A stretch of 64,000 bases of DNA from DASVEG01 sp035540495 (GTDB lineage: Bacteria > Actinomycetota > Acidimicrobiia > Acidimicrobiales > CADCTF01). The notes beneath the pieces are model-generated. The model saw only the letters and a program-made list of their open reading frames with translations. It was not told where the DNA came from and made no database searches. Positions within the stretch are counted from its first letter, which is position 1. Each line of letters starts with the position of its first letter. The position numbers were made by a program, and so were the translations under genes. The stretch lies in contig DATLGL010000048.1 of NCBI GenBank assembly GCA_035540495.1, forward strand, positions 62,001 through 126,000, read 5' to 3'. Shown in pieces: positions 56,070 to 64,000 of this stretch.

Positions 56070-57476
56070 CTACTTCTGGATGCCGCCCTTGGTCTGGGCG
56101 AGGGTGTCCAGGGCCTTGTCGAGCTCGGCGTCGGTCATCCAGCCCCGCTCGAGGACGAGCTCGCGGATGGAGCGGCCGGTCTTCGTCGACTCCTTGATGA
56201 CCTCGGCCGCCTTGTCGTAGCCGATGTAGGGGTTCAGCGACGTGCCGAGCGACGGTGACGACTCGGCGTAGGCCTTGCATCGCTCGACGTTCGCCTCGAT
56301 GCCGTCGATGCACTTGTCGGCGAACACGCGGCTGACGTTGGCGAGAAGCCGGATCGACTCGAGGAGGTTCCGGGCCATCACGGGCAGGTAGACGTTCAGC
56401 TCGAACGCGCCCTGCGACCCGCAGAACGTGACGGTCGCGTCGTTGCCGATGACCTGCGCGGCGACCTGCGTGACCGCCTCCGGGATCACCGGGTTGACCT
56501 TGCCCGGCATGATCGACGAGCCCGGCTGGAGGTCGGGCAGGAAGATCTCGGCGAGGCCCGTGCGCGGACCGGAGCCCATCCACCGGATGTCGTTCGCGAT
56601 CTTGGTGAGAGCGACCGCGATCGTCTTCAGGTCGCCCGACGCCTCGACCAGCGAGTCACGTGCGGCCTGCGCCGCGAAGTGGTCGCGAGCCTCCGACAGC
56701 GGGACGTTCAGGTCGCTCGAGAGCTTGTCGATCACCTTCGCCGCGAAGCCCTTCGGGACGTTGAGCCCCGTACCGGTCGCGGAGCCGCCCAGGGGTAGCT
56801 CGCCGACGCGCGGGATGACGGCCTCGATGCGCTCGATCCCCTGCTCGATCTGCGCGGCGTAGCCGCCGAACTCCTGGCCGAGGGTGACGGGGACCGCATC
56901 CATGAGGTGCGTGCGCCCCGACTTCACGACCTTGGCGAACTGCTTCGACTTCTTGCGCAGCGACGAGGCGAGGTGGCGCAGCGCCGGCAGCAGTTCGTCC
57001 TGCATCGACATGCACGCGGCGATGTGGATGGCCGAGGGGAACATGTCGTTCGACGACAGCGGGTTGTTGACGTCGTCGTTGGGGTGAACCTTCTCGCCGA
57101 GCGACTCACCCGCGAGCGTGGCGAGCACCTCGTTCATGTTCATGTTCGACGACGTGCCCGAACCGGTCTGGAAGACGTCGATCGGGAACTCGTCGAGGAA
57201 CTCACCGTCGAGGATGCGCCGGGCGGCGGCCTGGATCGCGTCGCCTTTCGCCTTCGGGATCACCTTCCGGCGAGCGTTCTCTGCGGCTACACCGCCCTTG
57301 ATCGCGGCGAGCGCGCGCACGAGCGCGGGATCGATCGGGATGCCCGAGATGGGGAAGTTCTCGACCGCCCGCTGGGTCTGGGCCTGCCACTTCGCATCCT
57401 TCGGGACGCGGACCTCGCCCATCGTGTCGTGCTCGATGCGGTACTCGCCGTTGTCGCTCGCGGTGTTGCTCGCCAT
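56070..57476 (-). CDS. fumC: Fumarate hydratase class II
   Basis: A 468-residue iron-independent fumarase of the TCA cycle, converting fumarate and malate. The superfamily signature [10 protein letters not shown] is at 319-328. [14 protein letters not shown] at about 104-117, SGRTHLMDA at 187-195 and the C-terminal [13 protein letters not shown] are also present. ATG at 57476 fits the known N-terminus; TACCGT precedes it by 7 nt. Confidence 0.93.
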   Translation of the reverse strand: MASNTASDNGEYRIEHDTMGEVRVPKDAKWQAQTQRAVENFPISGIPIDPALVRALAAIKGGVAAENARRKVIPKAKGDAIQAAARRILDGEFLDEFPIDVFQTGSGTSSNMNMNEVLATLAGESLGEKVHPNDDVNNPLSSNDMFPSAIHIAACMSMQDELLPALRHLASSLRKKSKQFAKVVKSGRTHLMDAVPVTLGQEFGGYAAQIEQGIERIEAVIPRVGELPLGGSATGTGLNVPKGFAAKVIDKLSSDLNVPLSEARDHFAAQAARDSLVEASGDLKTIAVALTKIANDIRWMGSGPRTGLAEIFLPDLQPGSSIMPGKVNPVIPEAVTQVAAQVIGNDATVTFCGSQGAFELNVYLPVMARNLLESIRLLANVSRVFADKCIDGIEANVERCKAYAESSPSLGTSLNPYIGYDKAAEVIKESTKTGRSIRELVLERGWMTDAELDKALDTLAQTKGGIQK

Positions 57477-57483
57477 AGGCGGG

Positions 57484-57489
57484 ACGGTA
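57484..57489 (-). promoter_or_regulatory. TACCGT -10-like element, possible leaderless start of fumC
   Basis: Minus-strand TACCGT ends 7 nt before the ATG at 57476. No Shine-Dalgarno sequence lies between. Confidence 0.4.
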
Positions 57490-57538
57490 GCCTTGGAGGT
57501 CGGCGCGTCACCAAAGGCGCGCCCACTTCCCCCTGCTG

Positions 57539-58798
57539 ATGCGCCGAGTCGTCCCCGCCCTCGTTGCCATCCTGTCGTGCCTCGCTGCATCGACCGTCTG
57601 GCCGGCCGCGCCTGCGGCTGCTGACGACCTCGCCGACAAGAAGGCCGAGGCCGCACGTATCAGCCGCCAGCTCGAGGAGCAGGGCAAGCGGATCAGCATC
57701 CTCGCCGAGGAGTACAACAACGCTCGTCTCGAAGCCGACCGCCTCAACGAGCGGCTGGCATCGGCCAGGAGCCAGATGAGGAAGGCCGACGACCGGGCGA
57801 AGGTCCTGCGCGGACGTCTCAAAGGACAGGCGGTCGACTCCTACGTACGGGGCGGGGCCGTGCCCGCGCTGGCGATGCTCGTCGAGACCCGCACGCAGGA
57901 CGACCTCGCGATCCGTCGCCAGTACGTGAAGTCGGTGACGAACCGGATCGGAGACACCCTCGACGAGTTGCGGGCCGTGAAGCTGACCCTCGCCGACCAG
58001 CAGAACGAGCTGAGCAAGGCACAACTGGCCGCTCGCGAGGCCGTGGCGTCGGTGGAGCAGTCGCGGGAGCAGGCGGTCGCGGCACAGCGCGCCCAGGCCG
58101 AGCTGCTCGAGAAGGTGAAGGGCGAGGTCGCGGAGCTGATCGCCGCCGAGGAGCGGCGCAAGGCCGAGGAGGAGGCCCGTCGCGTGCAGGCCGAGCTCGC
58201 GGCCCGCAAGGCCCGCGAGGAAGCGGCAGCGCGGGAGGCCGCGGCGCGAGACGCCGCAGCGCGGGAAGCAGCGGCTCGGGAAGCGGCGGCCCGTTCGGCG
58301 GCCGCCCGCTCGACGACGACCACCACGACACGCGCCACCGCGACCGCCAGCCCGTCGGGCACGTCTGGCGGGTCGACGACGACAACCGCACGCGCGACGA
58401 CCACGACGACCGCGCCCACGAAGGCGCCGACGGACGCGCCGCCGCCGTCAGCAGGGGCGGCAGCGGCGATCGAGGAGGCGAAGCGCCAACTCGGGAAGCC
58501 GTATCAGTGGGGCGGGAGCGGACCCGACAGCTTCGACTGTTCCGGCCTCACCAGCTGGGCATGGCGAGCGGGAGGCAAGTCGCTTCCCCACTCGTCACAG
58601 GCGCAGTACAACGCGACGTCTCGGGTGTCCTTGGCCGACATCCAGCCAGGGGACCTCGTCTTCTACGGCAGCCCGATCCACCATGTCGGCCTGTACGTCG
58701 GCGACGGGCAGATGATCGAGGCCCCGGAGACCGGGAAGAACGTCCGCTACGCGACGATCTACCGCAGCGGCTTCGTCGGCGTCGGTCGCGTCAACTGA
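57539..58798 (+). CDS. NlpC/P60 peptidoglycan endopeptidase with coiled coil
   Basis: A 419-residue secreted RipA-like hydrolase. It has signal peptide [23 protein letters not shown], a long coiled coil (about 28-230) that may keep it inactive, a Thr-rich linker, and an NlpC/P60 domain from about 300. The catalytic Cys334 is in DSFDCSG, His382 in [10 protein letters not shown], with the third polar residue expected near EAPETGK. It likely cleaves peptide stems during growth or division. It is divergent from fumC. Confidence 0.9.
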   Translation: MRRVVPALVAILSCLAASTVWPAAPAAADDLADKKAEAARISRQLEEQGKRISILAEEYNNARLEADRLNERLASARSQMRKADDRAKVLRGRLKGQAVDSYVRGGAVPALAMLVETRTQDDLAIRRQYVKSVTNRIGDTLDELRAVKLTLADQQNELSKAQLAAREAVASVEQSREQAVAAQRAQAELLEKVKGEVAELIAAEERRKAEEEARRVQAELAARKAREEAAAREAAARDAAAREAAAREAAARSAAARSTTTTTTRATATASPSGTSGGSTTTTARATTTTTAPTKAPTDAPPPSAGAAAAIEEAKRQLGKPYQWGGSGPDSFDCSGLTSWAWRAGGKSLPHSSQAQYNATSRVSLADIQPGDLVFYGSPIHHVGLYVGDGQMIEAPETGKNVRYATIYRSGFVGVGRVN

Positions 58799-58818
58799 CG
58801 GATCAGCCGCACCGCCAG

Positions 58819-58824
58819 TAGCGT
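58819..58824 (+). promoter_or_regulatory. TAGCGT -10-like element, possible leaderless start
   Basis: TAGCGT ends 8 nt before the ATG at 58833. CTGACG lies 18 nt upstream as a possible -35, overlapping the stop codon of the NlpC gene. Confidence 0.45.
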
Positions 58825-58832
58825 CGCTGCTC

Positions 58833-59738
58833 ATGCGGCTCGGCGTGTTCGTGGAGACCAGTCGATCGAAGGGCGGCGCGAGCGCGCTCGACGCGATCGT
58901 GACGGAGATGCGGTCGATCGCAGGACGCGGGTTCCCGTCGATCTGGTCACCGCAGATCTTCGGCTTCGACGCGCTCACCGCGATCACGGTCGCGGCGCGT
59001 GAGGTGCCCGGCGTCGAGTTCGGGACCGCGGTCGTCCCGATCTACGGCCGTCACCCCATGCACCTCTTCCAGCAGGCGCTCACGACGCAGGTCGTCGCCG
59101 CCGGCCGCCTCACCCTCGGCATCGGGCTCTCGCACCAGCCGGTGGTCGAGAACATGTGGGGCTACTCGTTCGACAAGCCGGCCCGGTTCATGCGCGAGTA
59201 CCTCGAGGTGCTGGGCGCGCTGCGGACGTCGGGGGCGGTGTCGGTGGCTGGCGAGTCGCTCAAGGCGCAGGGCAACGTCCCGATCCCCGAGGGCTTCGAC
59301 CTGCCGATCGTCGTCGCCGCGCTCGGCCCCACGATGCTGTCGATCGCCGGGCGTCTCGCCGAAGGCACGGTCACGTGGATGACGGGTCCGCAGACGGTGT
59401 CCGACCACATCGCACCGACGATCTCGAAGGCTGCGGCCGACGCCGGCCGTGCAGCACCGAGGGTCGTGATGGCCCTGCCGGTCGCGGTGACGGACGACGA
59501 GAGCGCGGCGCGCGCCAAGGCCGCCACCGCGTTCCAGGTGTACGGGTTCCTCCCGTCGTACCGCGCCATGCTCGACCGCGAGGGGGCGAGCGGGCCGGCC
59601 GACGTCGCGATCGTCGGGACGAAGCAGCACGTGCAGGACACGATCCGCTCGCTCGAGGAGCGGGGCGCGACGGAGTTCGTGACCGTGCCGTTCGACAACG
59701 TCGAGGCCACGCTCGACGCGGTCGCCGAGCTGCTGTAG
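58833..59738 (+). CDS. LLM-class F420-dependent oxidoreductase
   Basis: A 301-residue luciferase-like TIM barrel. The SIWSPQIFGFDALTAITVAAR start, GIGLSHQPVVENMWGYSFDKP, VAALGPTMLSIAGRLAEGTVTWM and the C-terminal MLDREG region identify the F420-using subgroup common in actinobacteria. It should transfer hydride to or from an F420 cofactor. The substrate is unknown. It ends in a tandem stop within a short repeat. Confidence 0.85.
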   Translation: MRLGVFVETSRSKGGASALDAIVTEMRSIAGRGFPSIWSPQIFGFDALTAITVAAREVPGVEFGTAVVPIYGRHPMHLFQQALTTQVVAAGRLTLGIGLSHQPVVENMWGYSFDKPARFMREYLEVLGALRTSGAVSVAGESLKAQGNVPIPEGFDLPIVVAALGPTMLSIAGRLAEGTVTWMTGPQTVSDHIAPTISKAAADAGRAAPRVVMALPVAVTDDESAARAKAATAFQVYGFLPSYRAMLDREGASGPADVAIVGTKQHVQDTIRSLEERGATEFVTVPFDNVEATLDAVAELL

Positions 59739-59774
59739 CGGCTGTAGCGGCTGTCGCGCTGTCAGGTACGCGCG

Positions 59775-60548
59775 CTACACCGGCGGTCGCTGGCCGCTGA
59801 ACGCGCCGCCCCGTGGTCCCGGGACCTCGTGGAACTCGTACGCCACCGGTTCACGGCCGGGCTGGCAGACGAGGCACTCACCGCTGGCATGACGTCCGGT
59901 GAAGCAGTCGACGACCGCACCCGCGATCACCGACGGGTCAATCATCGGGAAGCCGCTCTCACGCAGTCGCTCGCGAGCCGGACCCACGAGGGGCGTGTCG
60001 ACGATGCCCGGGCATACCGCGTTGACGCGGATCGACTTCGCCTCCAGCTGCGGGACGAGACTGCGCACGAGTCCGACCACCGCGTGTTTGGTGAGCGTGT
60101 AGATCGGATCGGGCGCGAACGGGATGAGCCCGGCGAGCGAAGCCGTGGCGACGATCGCGCCGCCCCCGTGCTTCTCGATGAGAGGGACCACGGAGCGGAG
60201 GCCGTAGACGACGCCGTCGACGTTGGCTCCCATCACCCGCCGGTACTGCTCCTCGGTGAGCGCGGTGATGTCCGGCTGCTGCGTCGTGACACCGGCGTTC
60301 AGGTACGCGAGGTCGAGGCCGCCGGCGTCTTGCACCGCGTCGACGACGCGCGCCCAGTCGTCGGCACGACCTACGTCGACGCGCACGAACGAGCCGCCGA
60401 GGTCGTCGGCGACCGCGGCTCCGGCGTCGGCGTTGAGGTCGGCGACGATCACGCGTGCGCCGTCGGCTGCCACCCGCTGCGCCGTCGCGAGACCGATTCC
60501 AGACGCCGCCCCGGTGATGAGCGCGACCTTGCCATCGAGGGTTCCCAC
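59775..60548 (-). CDS. SDR-family oxidoreductase
   Basis: A 257-residue short-chain dehydrogenase with cofactor loop TGAASGIGLA, NAGV motif LNAGVTT, and catalytic Ser, Tyr and Lys in TASLAGL and YTLTKHA. It ends with a less usual Cys-containing tail (SGECLVCQPGREPVAYEF). GTG start at 60548, divergent from the quinone oxidoreductase with 22 bp between starts. Substrate unknown. Confidence 0.83.
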   Translation of the reverse strand: MGTLDGKVALITGAASGIGLATAQRVAADGARVIVADLNADAGAAVADDLGGSFVRVDVGRADDWARVVDAVQDAGGLDLAYLNAGVTTQQPDITALTEEQYRRVMGANVDGVVYGLRSVVPLIEKHGGGAIVATASLAGLIPFAPDPIYTLTKHAVVGLVRSLVPQLEAKSIRVNAVCPGIVDTPLVGPARERLRESGFPMIDPSVIAGAVVDCFTGRHASGECLVCQPGREPVAYEFHEVPGPRGGAFSGQRPPV

Positions 60549-60570
60549 GCCCGGCGACGATACTGAGCGG

Positions 60571-61527
60571 ATGCGCGCTGCGACGGTGGTGAACGGGCAG
60601 ATCGAGGTCGTCGAGCATCGCGACCCGGTGCCGGGCACCGGTGAACTGCTCGTGCGGGTCGCCGCGGCCGGGCTGAACGGAGCCGACCTCCTGCAGCGAC
60701 GCGGCCTCTACCCGGCGCCGCCCGGCGCGCCCGCCGACATCCCGGGCCTCGAGCTCGCGGGCGAGGTCGTCGGCGTCGGTCCGGGCGTGACCCGCTTCGC
60801 CGAGGGCGATGGCGTGATGGCGTTGGCGGCCGGCGGTGGACAAGCGGAGCTGGCCATCGTCCACGAGCGCGTCGCGATGCCCGTCCCTCAGGGCCTGGAG
60901 TGGGTCGAAGCCGGTGGGTTCCCGGAGGTGTTCACCACCGCGCACGACGCGCTCTTCACCCAGGCCGAGCTGAAGATGGGAGAGCGCCTCTGCGTCCACG
61001 GCGCCGCGGGTGGCGTCGGGACGGCCGCGGTGCAGCTCGGTGCCGCGGCCGGCGCATGGGTCACGGCGACGGTGCGGAACGCAGAGCTGCGCGACGCGGT
61101 CGCCTCGCTCGGCTCGACGGTCGGGTGGACCGAGGTGGTGGCGCCGGAGGGTTTCGGCGAGCACGGGCCGTTCGACGTCATCCTCGAACTGGTCGGAGCA
61201 CCGAATCTCGAGGCGAACCTGCTCGCACTCGACACCGGCGGCCGCATCACCGTGATCGGGGTAGGCGCAGGCGCGATCGCTCCGATGAACCTGCTCGTGC
61301 TCATGCAGAAGCGGGCCCGCATCCACGGGTCGACGCTGCGGGCACGCCCGTTGGAGGACAAGGCCGCTGCGGCGCGTGCGGTCGAACGCCACGTCCTGCC
61401 GTTGCTCGAGGCGGGGGACATCCGGGTGCCGATCGAGGAGGTGTTCCCGCTCTCCGACGCGGCCGCCGCGTACGACCGCTTCGCCGAGGGCGGGAAGCTC
61501 GGCAAGATCGTCCTCTCGATGTTCTGA
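60571..61527 (+). CDS. NADPH:quinone oxidoreductase-like MDR protein
   Basis: A 318-residue zinc-free medium-chain reductase. It has NGADLLQRRGLYPAPPGAP, GLELAGEVVGVGPGV, the cofactor loop CVHGAAGGVGTAAVQLGAA, and the C-terminal FAEGGKLGKIVL. Matches PIG3/QorB-type enzymes that reduce quinones or enones with NADPH. GATACT lies 6 nt before the ATG, fitting the leaderless pattern. Confidence 0.87.
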   Translation: MRAATVVNGQIEVVEHRDPVPGTGELLVRVAAAGLNGADLLQRRGLYPAPPGAPADIPGLELAGEVVGVGPGVTRFAEGDGVMALAAGGGQAELAIVHERVAMPVPQGLEWVEAGGFPEVFTTAHDALFTQAELKMGERLCVHGAAGGVGTAAVQLGAAAGAWVTATVRNAELRDAVASLGSTVGWTEVVAPEGFGEHGPFDVILELVGAPNLEANLLALDTGGRITVIGVGAGAIAPMNLLVLMQKRARIHGSTLRARPLEDKAAAARAVERHVLPLLEAGDIRVPIEEVFPLSDAAAAYDRFAEGGKLGKIVLSMF

Positions 61528-61535
61528 CGAGCTGC

Positions 61536-62612
61536 GTGCCGTTGCCACCACCTCTCACGGACGCGCAGCGCGAGGTCGTCGACGCTCGCCCGGGGCCGTT
61601 GCGTGTGCTGGGCGGGTTCGGGTGCGGGACGTCGTTCGCGTTGCGCGCTCGTCGGGACGCGCTCGTCGCGGCAGGGCGGACCGCGCTGCTCGTAAGCGTC
61701 GACCGACTGGTCGAGCTGGCGATGGAGCTCGTGCCGTCAGCGCGCCGGCGCGTGATGACGACCGATGAGCAGCGCAACCTCGTCGCCCGCCTTACAGATC
61801 ACGAAGATCCCGCCGACGTCGACGAGCTGGCCCGCACCGTCGTGCTGTATCAGGCGTCGTGGCTCGGCGCGGAGGAGCTGTTCACCCACGCCGATGCCGC
61901 CGGGGAGCTCGAGGTGTGGACTGACCTCGTCCGCTTCACCGATGGATACCTGGCCGAGCTCCGCCGGGTCGGCGTCCACGACCGTGCGAGCGCGCTCGTC
62001 GACGCCACCATCGCTCTGCGGGATCCGGGTGTCCTCGCGCAGGCTCGGCGCGCGTTCGACGACCTGCTCGTCGACGACTTCCAGAACGCCGACTTCGCAG
62101 CCAACCGGTTCGTCACGCAGCTGTGCGGGCGCAACGGGAGCCTGACGGTGGGCGGCAACATCGGCGCCGCCGTCGGCAGCGAGTGGCGCCGCACGCCCAA
62201 GTACCTCGAGACCTTCGTCCGCCGCTTCGATGCGGCTGACGTGGTGCTCGACGAGGTGCTCCGGCCTCGTGCTCCCCTCCAGGTGCGCTCGGCGGCGCCG
62301 GCGTCGCACGGTGCACACGTGATCTCCCGCACCACCGTCGACTCGGAGGTCGGGCGCGAATGGCCGGTCGTCGTCATCGAAGACGCGGTCGACGGGGTGT
62401 GGCCGTCGCCCCGACCGCGGCATCGGCGGTTCGATCCGCACCTCCTGTCGGGGCCCGACGTGCCTGACGACGACGAGCGGGAAGCCCGATGGCTCGCCGA
62501 GGAGCGGCGCCGCTTCGACATCGCGTCGACCAGGGCAACCCAGGCGACGATCGTGGTCGAGCCGTCGCCGCCCGAGGAGCTCAGCCCGTTCGTGGCCGAG
62601 CTCGACGCCTAG
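61536..62612 (+). CDS. Degenerate UvrD/AddB-like helicase homolog
   Basis: A 358-residue protein with a helicase-like order of motifs. LTDAQREVVDARPGPLRVLGG corresponds to the Q-motif region, GFGCGTS replaces Walker A GxGSGKT with the lysine changed to Thr32, LLVDDFQN at about 178-184 resembles the VDEFQD box, and NIGAAVGSEWRR stands at the GD-x-Q-S-I-Y motif. The C-terminal VGREWPVVVIEDAVDGVWPSP resembles the AddB/UvrD 2B region. ATP binding is doubtful, so it may be a structural paralog. GTG start inferred. Confidence 0.65.
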   Translation: MPLPPPLTDAQREVVDARPGPLRVLGGFGCGTSFALRARRDALVAAGRTALLVSVDRLVELAMELVPSARRRVMTTDEQRNLVARLTDHEDPADVDELARTVVLYQASWLGAEELFTHADAAGELEVWTDLVRFTDGYLAELRRVGVHDRASALVDATIALRDPGVLAQARRAFDDLLVDDFQNADFAANRFVTQLCGRNGSLTVGGNIGAAVGSEWRRTPKYLETFVRRFDAADVVLDEVLRPRAPLQVRSAAPASHGAHVISRTTVDSEVGREWPVVVIEDAVDGVWPSPRPRHRRFDPHLLSGPDVPDDDEREARWLAEERRRFDIASTRATQATIVVEPSPPEELSPFVAELDA

Positions 62613-63373
62613 ACGGCCGTCCAGCCCCCGTCGACGGCCAGCACCTGTCCGGTGACGTACGACGACGCATCGGACGCGAGGAACAGGAGCGCGCCGTCGA
62701 GCTCGCCTTCGATGCCCGCGCGTCCCATCGGCGCCTTGCGCCGGATCCACGCCGCGCTCGATTCGTCGGCGAACATCTCGACGGTCATCTCGCTCTCGAA
62801 CCAGCCCGGTGCGAGGCAGTTCACCCGTACGCCCCGTCGCGCCCACTGGCCTGCGAGCTCGCGGGTGAGCTGCACGAGCCCGCCCTTGCTGGTGGCGTAG
62901 GCACCGAAGGGGATCTGGCCCGCGCTGACGAGGCCGAGCACCGACGACACGTTCACGATCGACCCGCGCTTCTGCTCGAGCATGTGGCGGCCCGCGATCT
63001 GAGAGAGGACGAACGGGGCGACGAGGTTCACGTCGAGGGTCTGACGGAACGTCGACCGATCCTCGTGCTCGGCCGGCGCCGCTTCCCCGCGACCGGCGTT
63101 GTTCACCAGCACGTCGATCGAGCCGAAGCGATCGCCGGCGACATCGACGAGCCGCTCGCACTCGTCGTCGTCGGTCACGTCGCACTCGAGGGCGACCGCG
63201 CCGGGCAGCTCCTCTGCGAGGGACTGAAGGCGGTCGGCGCGCCGCGCTGCCATCACGACGTTCGCGCCGGCCGCGTGGAGGACGCGCGCGAAGCGGGCGC
63301 CGAGACCCGCCGAGGCTCCGGTGATGATCACCGTCCGCCCGTCGAGGCGGAACGGAGTGAGTGGGTCGATCAT
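62609..63373 (-). CDS. SDR-family oxidoreductase
   Basis: A 254-residue short-chain dehydrogenase with TGASAGLGARFA, NNAGRGE, SSVLGLVSAGQIPFGAYATSKGG (catalytic Ser, Tyr and Lys) and C-terminal YVTGQVLAVDGGW. This matches classical SDRs such as 3-oxoacyl-ACP or gluconate dehydrogenases. Start ATG overlaps the stop of map by ATGA. Its end overlaps the convergent helicase-like gene by 4 bp. Confidence 0.87.
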   Translation of the reverse strand: MIDPLTPFRLDGRTVIITGASAGLGARFARVLHAAGANVVMAARRADRLQSLAEELPGAVALECDVTDDDECERLVDVAGDRFGSIDVLVNNAGRGEAAPAEHEDRSTFRQTLDVNLVAPFVLSQIAGRHMLEQKRGSIVNVSSVLGLVSAGQIPFGAYATSKGGLVQLTRELAGQWARRGVRVNCLAPGWFESEMTVEMFADESSAAWIRRKAPMGRAGIEGELDGALLFLASDASSYVTGQVLAVDGGWTAV

Positions 63374-64000
63374 CCGTCGAGGCGGGTGAGGATCTCCGGG
63401 CCGTCGTCGGTCACGAGGATCGTGTGCTCGAACTGGGCGGTGCGCTTGCCGTCGGCGGTCACCGCGGTCCACCCGTCGTTCCACATCCGGTGGCGCCAGT
63501 CGCCGATCGTGATCATGGGCTCGATCGTGAACGTCATGCCGGTCTCGATCGTGCGGGTGAGCGCAGGGTCGAAGTAGTGCGGGACGTGGAGATCGGTGTG
63601 GAACTGCTCGCCGATGCCATGGCCGACGAAGGTGCGGACGACGCCGTAGCCGTGCGCCTCCGCGTGCTCCTGGATCGCCTTGCCGATGACGTTGAACGGC
63701 TTGCCTGGCGCTACGGCGGCGATCCCCCGCTCGAGGCACTCACGGGTGACGTCGATGAGCTTGCGACTCTCGTCGTCGATCCTGCCCACGGCGAAGGTCG
63801 CGTTGGTGTCGCCGTGCACGCCGTCGACGTAGGAGGTGACGTCGATGTTCACGATGTCGCCCTCGACGAGCGCACGGTCGTCGGGGATGCCGTGGCAGAT
63901 CACCTCGTTCACGGAGGTGCAGATCGCCTTCGGGTACCCGTGGTAGTTCAGCGGGCTCGGGTAGATGCCGCGACGGACGTGCTCCTCGTGGGCGATCGCG
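63370..64000 (-). CDS. map: Methionine aminopeptidase type I, N-terminus off the right edge
   Basis: The C-terminal 210 residues of a MetAP that removes initiator Met from proteins. Metal ligands are visible: Asp in NIDVTSYVDG, Asp in HGDTNATF, His in FVGHGIGE, Glu in FTIEPM and Glu in QFEHTI. The start codon lies beyond base 64000. The gene is followed by the SDR with a 4-bp overlap. Confidence 0.93.
   Translation of the reverse strand, partial: AIAHEEHVRRGIYPSPLNYHGYPKAICTSVNEVICHGIPDDRALVEGDIVNIDVTSYVDGVHGDTNATFAVGRIDDESRKLIDVTRECLERGIAAVAPGKPFNVIGKAIQEHAEAHGYGVVRTFVGHGIGEQFHTDLHVPHYFDPALTRTIETGMTFTIEPMITIGDWRHRMWNDGWTAVTADGKRTAQFEHTILVTDDGPEILTRLDG

Noticed and set aside
59730..59770. 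Tandem CTGTAGCGG repeats at the end of the LLM oxidoreductase gene
   Set aside because: Only two to three copies. It produces consecutive stop codons and needs no special explanation.

Overview
The window is a gene-dense, high-GC stretch of a bacterial chromosome. Nearly every base is coding, many genes overlap by 4 bp (ATGA/GTGA), and GTG and TTG starts are common. Gene content points to an actinobacterium, probably class Acidimicrobiia (Ilumatobacter-like); this is an inference, since no rRNA or other marker settles it. Supporting content: an F420-type LLM oxidoreductase, several SDR and acyl-CoA dehydrogenases, a single-chain acyl-CoA carboxylase, a PilT ATPase, c-di-GMP genes, and DUF853, DUF4395 and DUF2269 families. 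I see no tRNA, rRNA, CRISPR array, insertion sequence or prophage, and no gene-free gap longer than 300 bases.

Layout. 1-6.7 kb: an FtsH-like AAA ATPase running off the left edge, a HerA-like ATPase, a DUF4395/thioredoxin pair, a sugar-epimerase-like protein, a flavin reductase, an MBL hydrolase and PilT. 6.7-9.5 kb: an epoxide-hydrolase-like enzyme, then a thioredoxin-fold protein translationally coupled to a UGSC-type selenoprotein with an in-frame UGA (9237-9239). 9.5-16.4 kb: MutY, two methyltransferases, a MaoC-like dehydratase, a PilZ protein next to a GGDEF-EAL protein, an acyl-CoA dehydrogenase and, divergent from it, a second selenoprotein (redoxin with a U-x-x-C site, UGA at 15329-15331). 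16.4-20.5 kb: a 1110-residue biotin-dependent carboxylase and a TetR regulator with a near-perfect palindrome in front of it.

20.7-28.4 kb is an envelope/transport operon: lipoprotein, small membrane protein, solute-binding protein, fused LivH-LivM permease, transglutaminase-like protein and two lipoproteins. It carries three reading-frame lesions. One is an abrupt join at about 25.66 kb where the permease loses its C-terminus, no transporter ATPase follows, and a transglutaminase-like fragment without an N-terminus begins. Either the operon is decaying or the assembly is faulty there.

28.4-46.5 kb: an SDR and carboxylesterase pair, a fused ABC exporter, an acyl-CoA dehydrogenase with an extra N-terminal domain, an amidohydrolase, a tocopherol-cyclase-like protein, a divergent NRAMP-family transporter followed by two PRC-barrel-like proteins, two CoA-ester lyases and a GAF-GGDEF protein. 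46.6-64 kb: alcohol dehydrogenase, DJ-1 protein, K+/H+ antiporter-like protein, glycosyltransferase with an S9 peptidase, dienelactone hydrolase, FumC, NlpC/P60 peptidase, LLM oxidoreductase, quinone oxidoreductase, a helicase-like protein that has lost its Walker A lysine, SDRs and the start-truncated end of Map.

The strongest leads are the two selenoproteins, each with a bacterial-SECIS-like hairpin whose loop begins 19-20 nt after the UGA, and the thioredoxin-fold/UGSC gene pair, which looks like a poorly described redox module. A second thread is a recurring TANNNT element (often TAGCGT) 6-8 nt before start codons, which suggests many leaderless transcripts.
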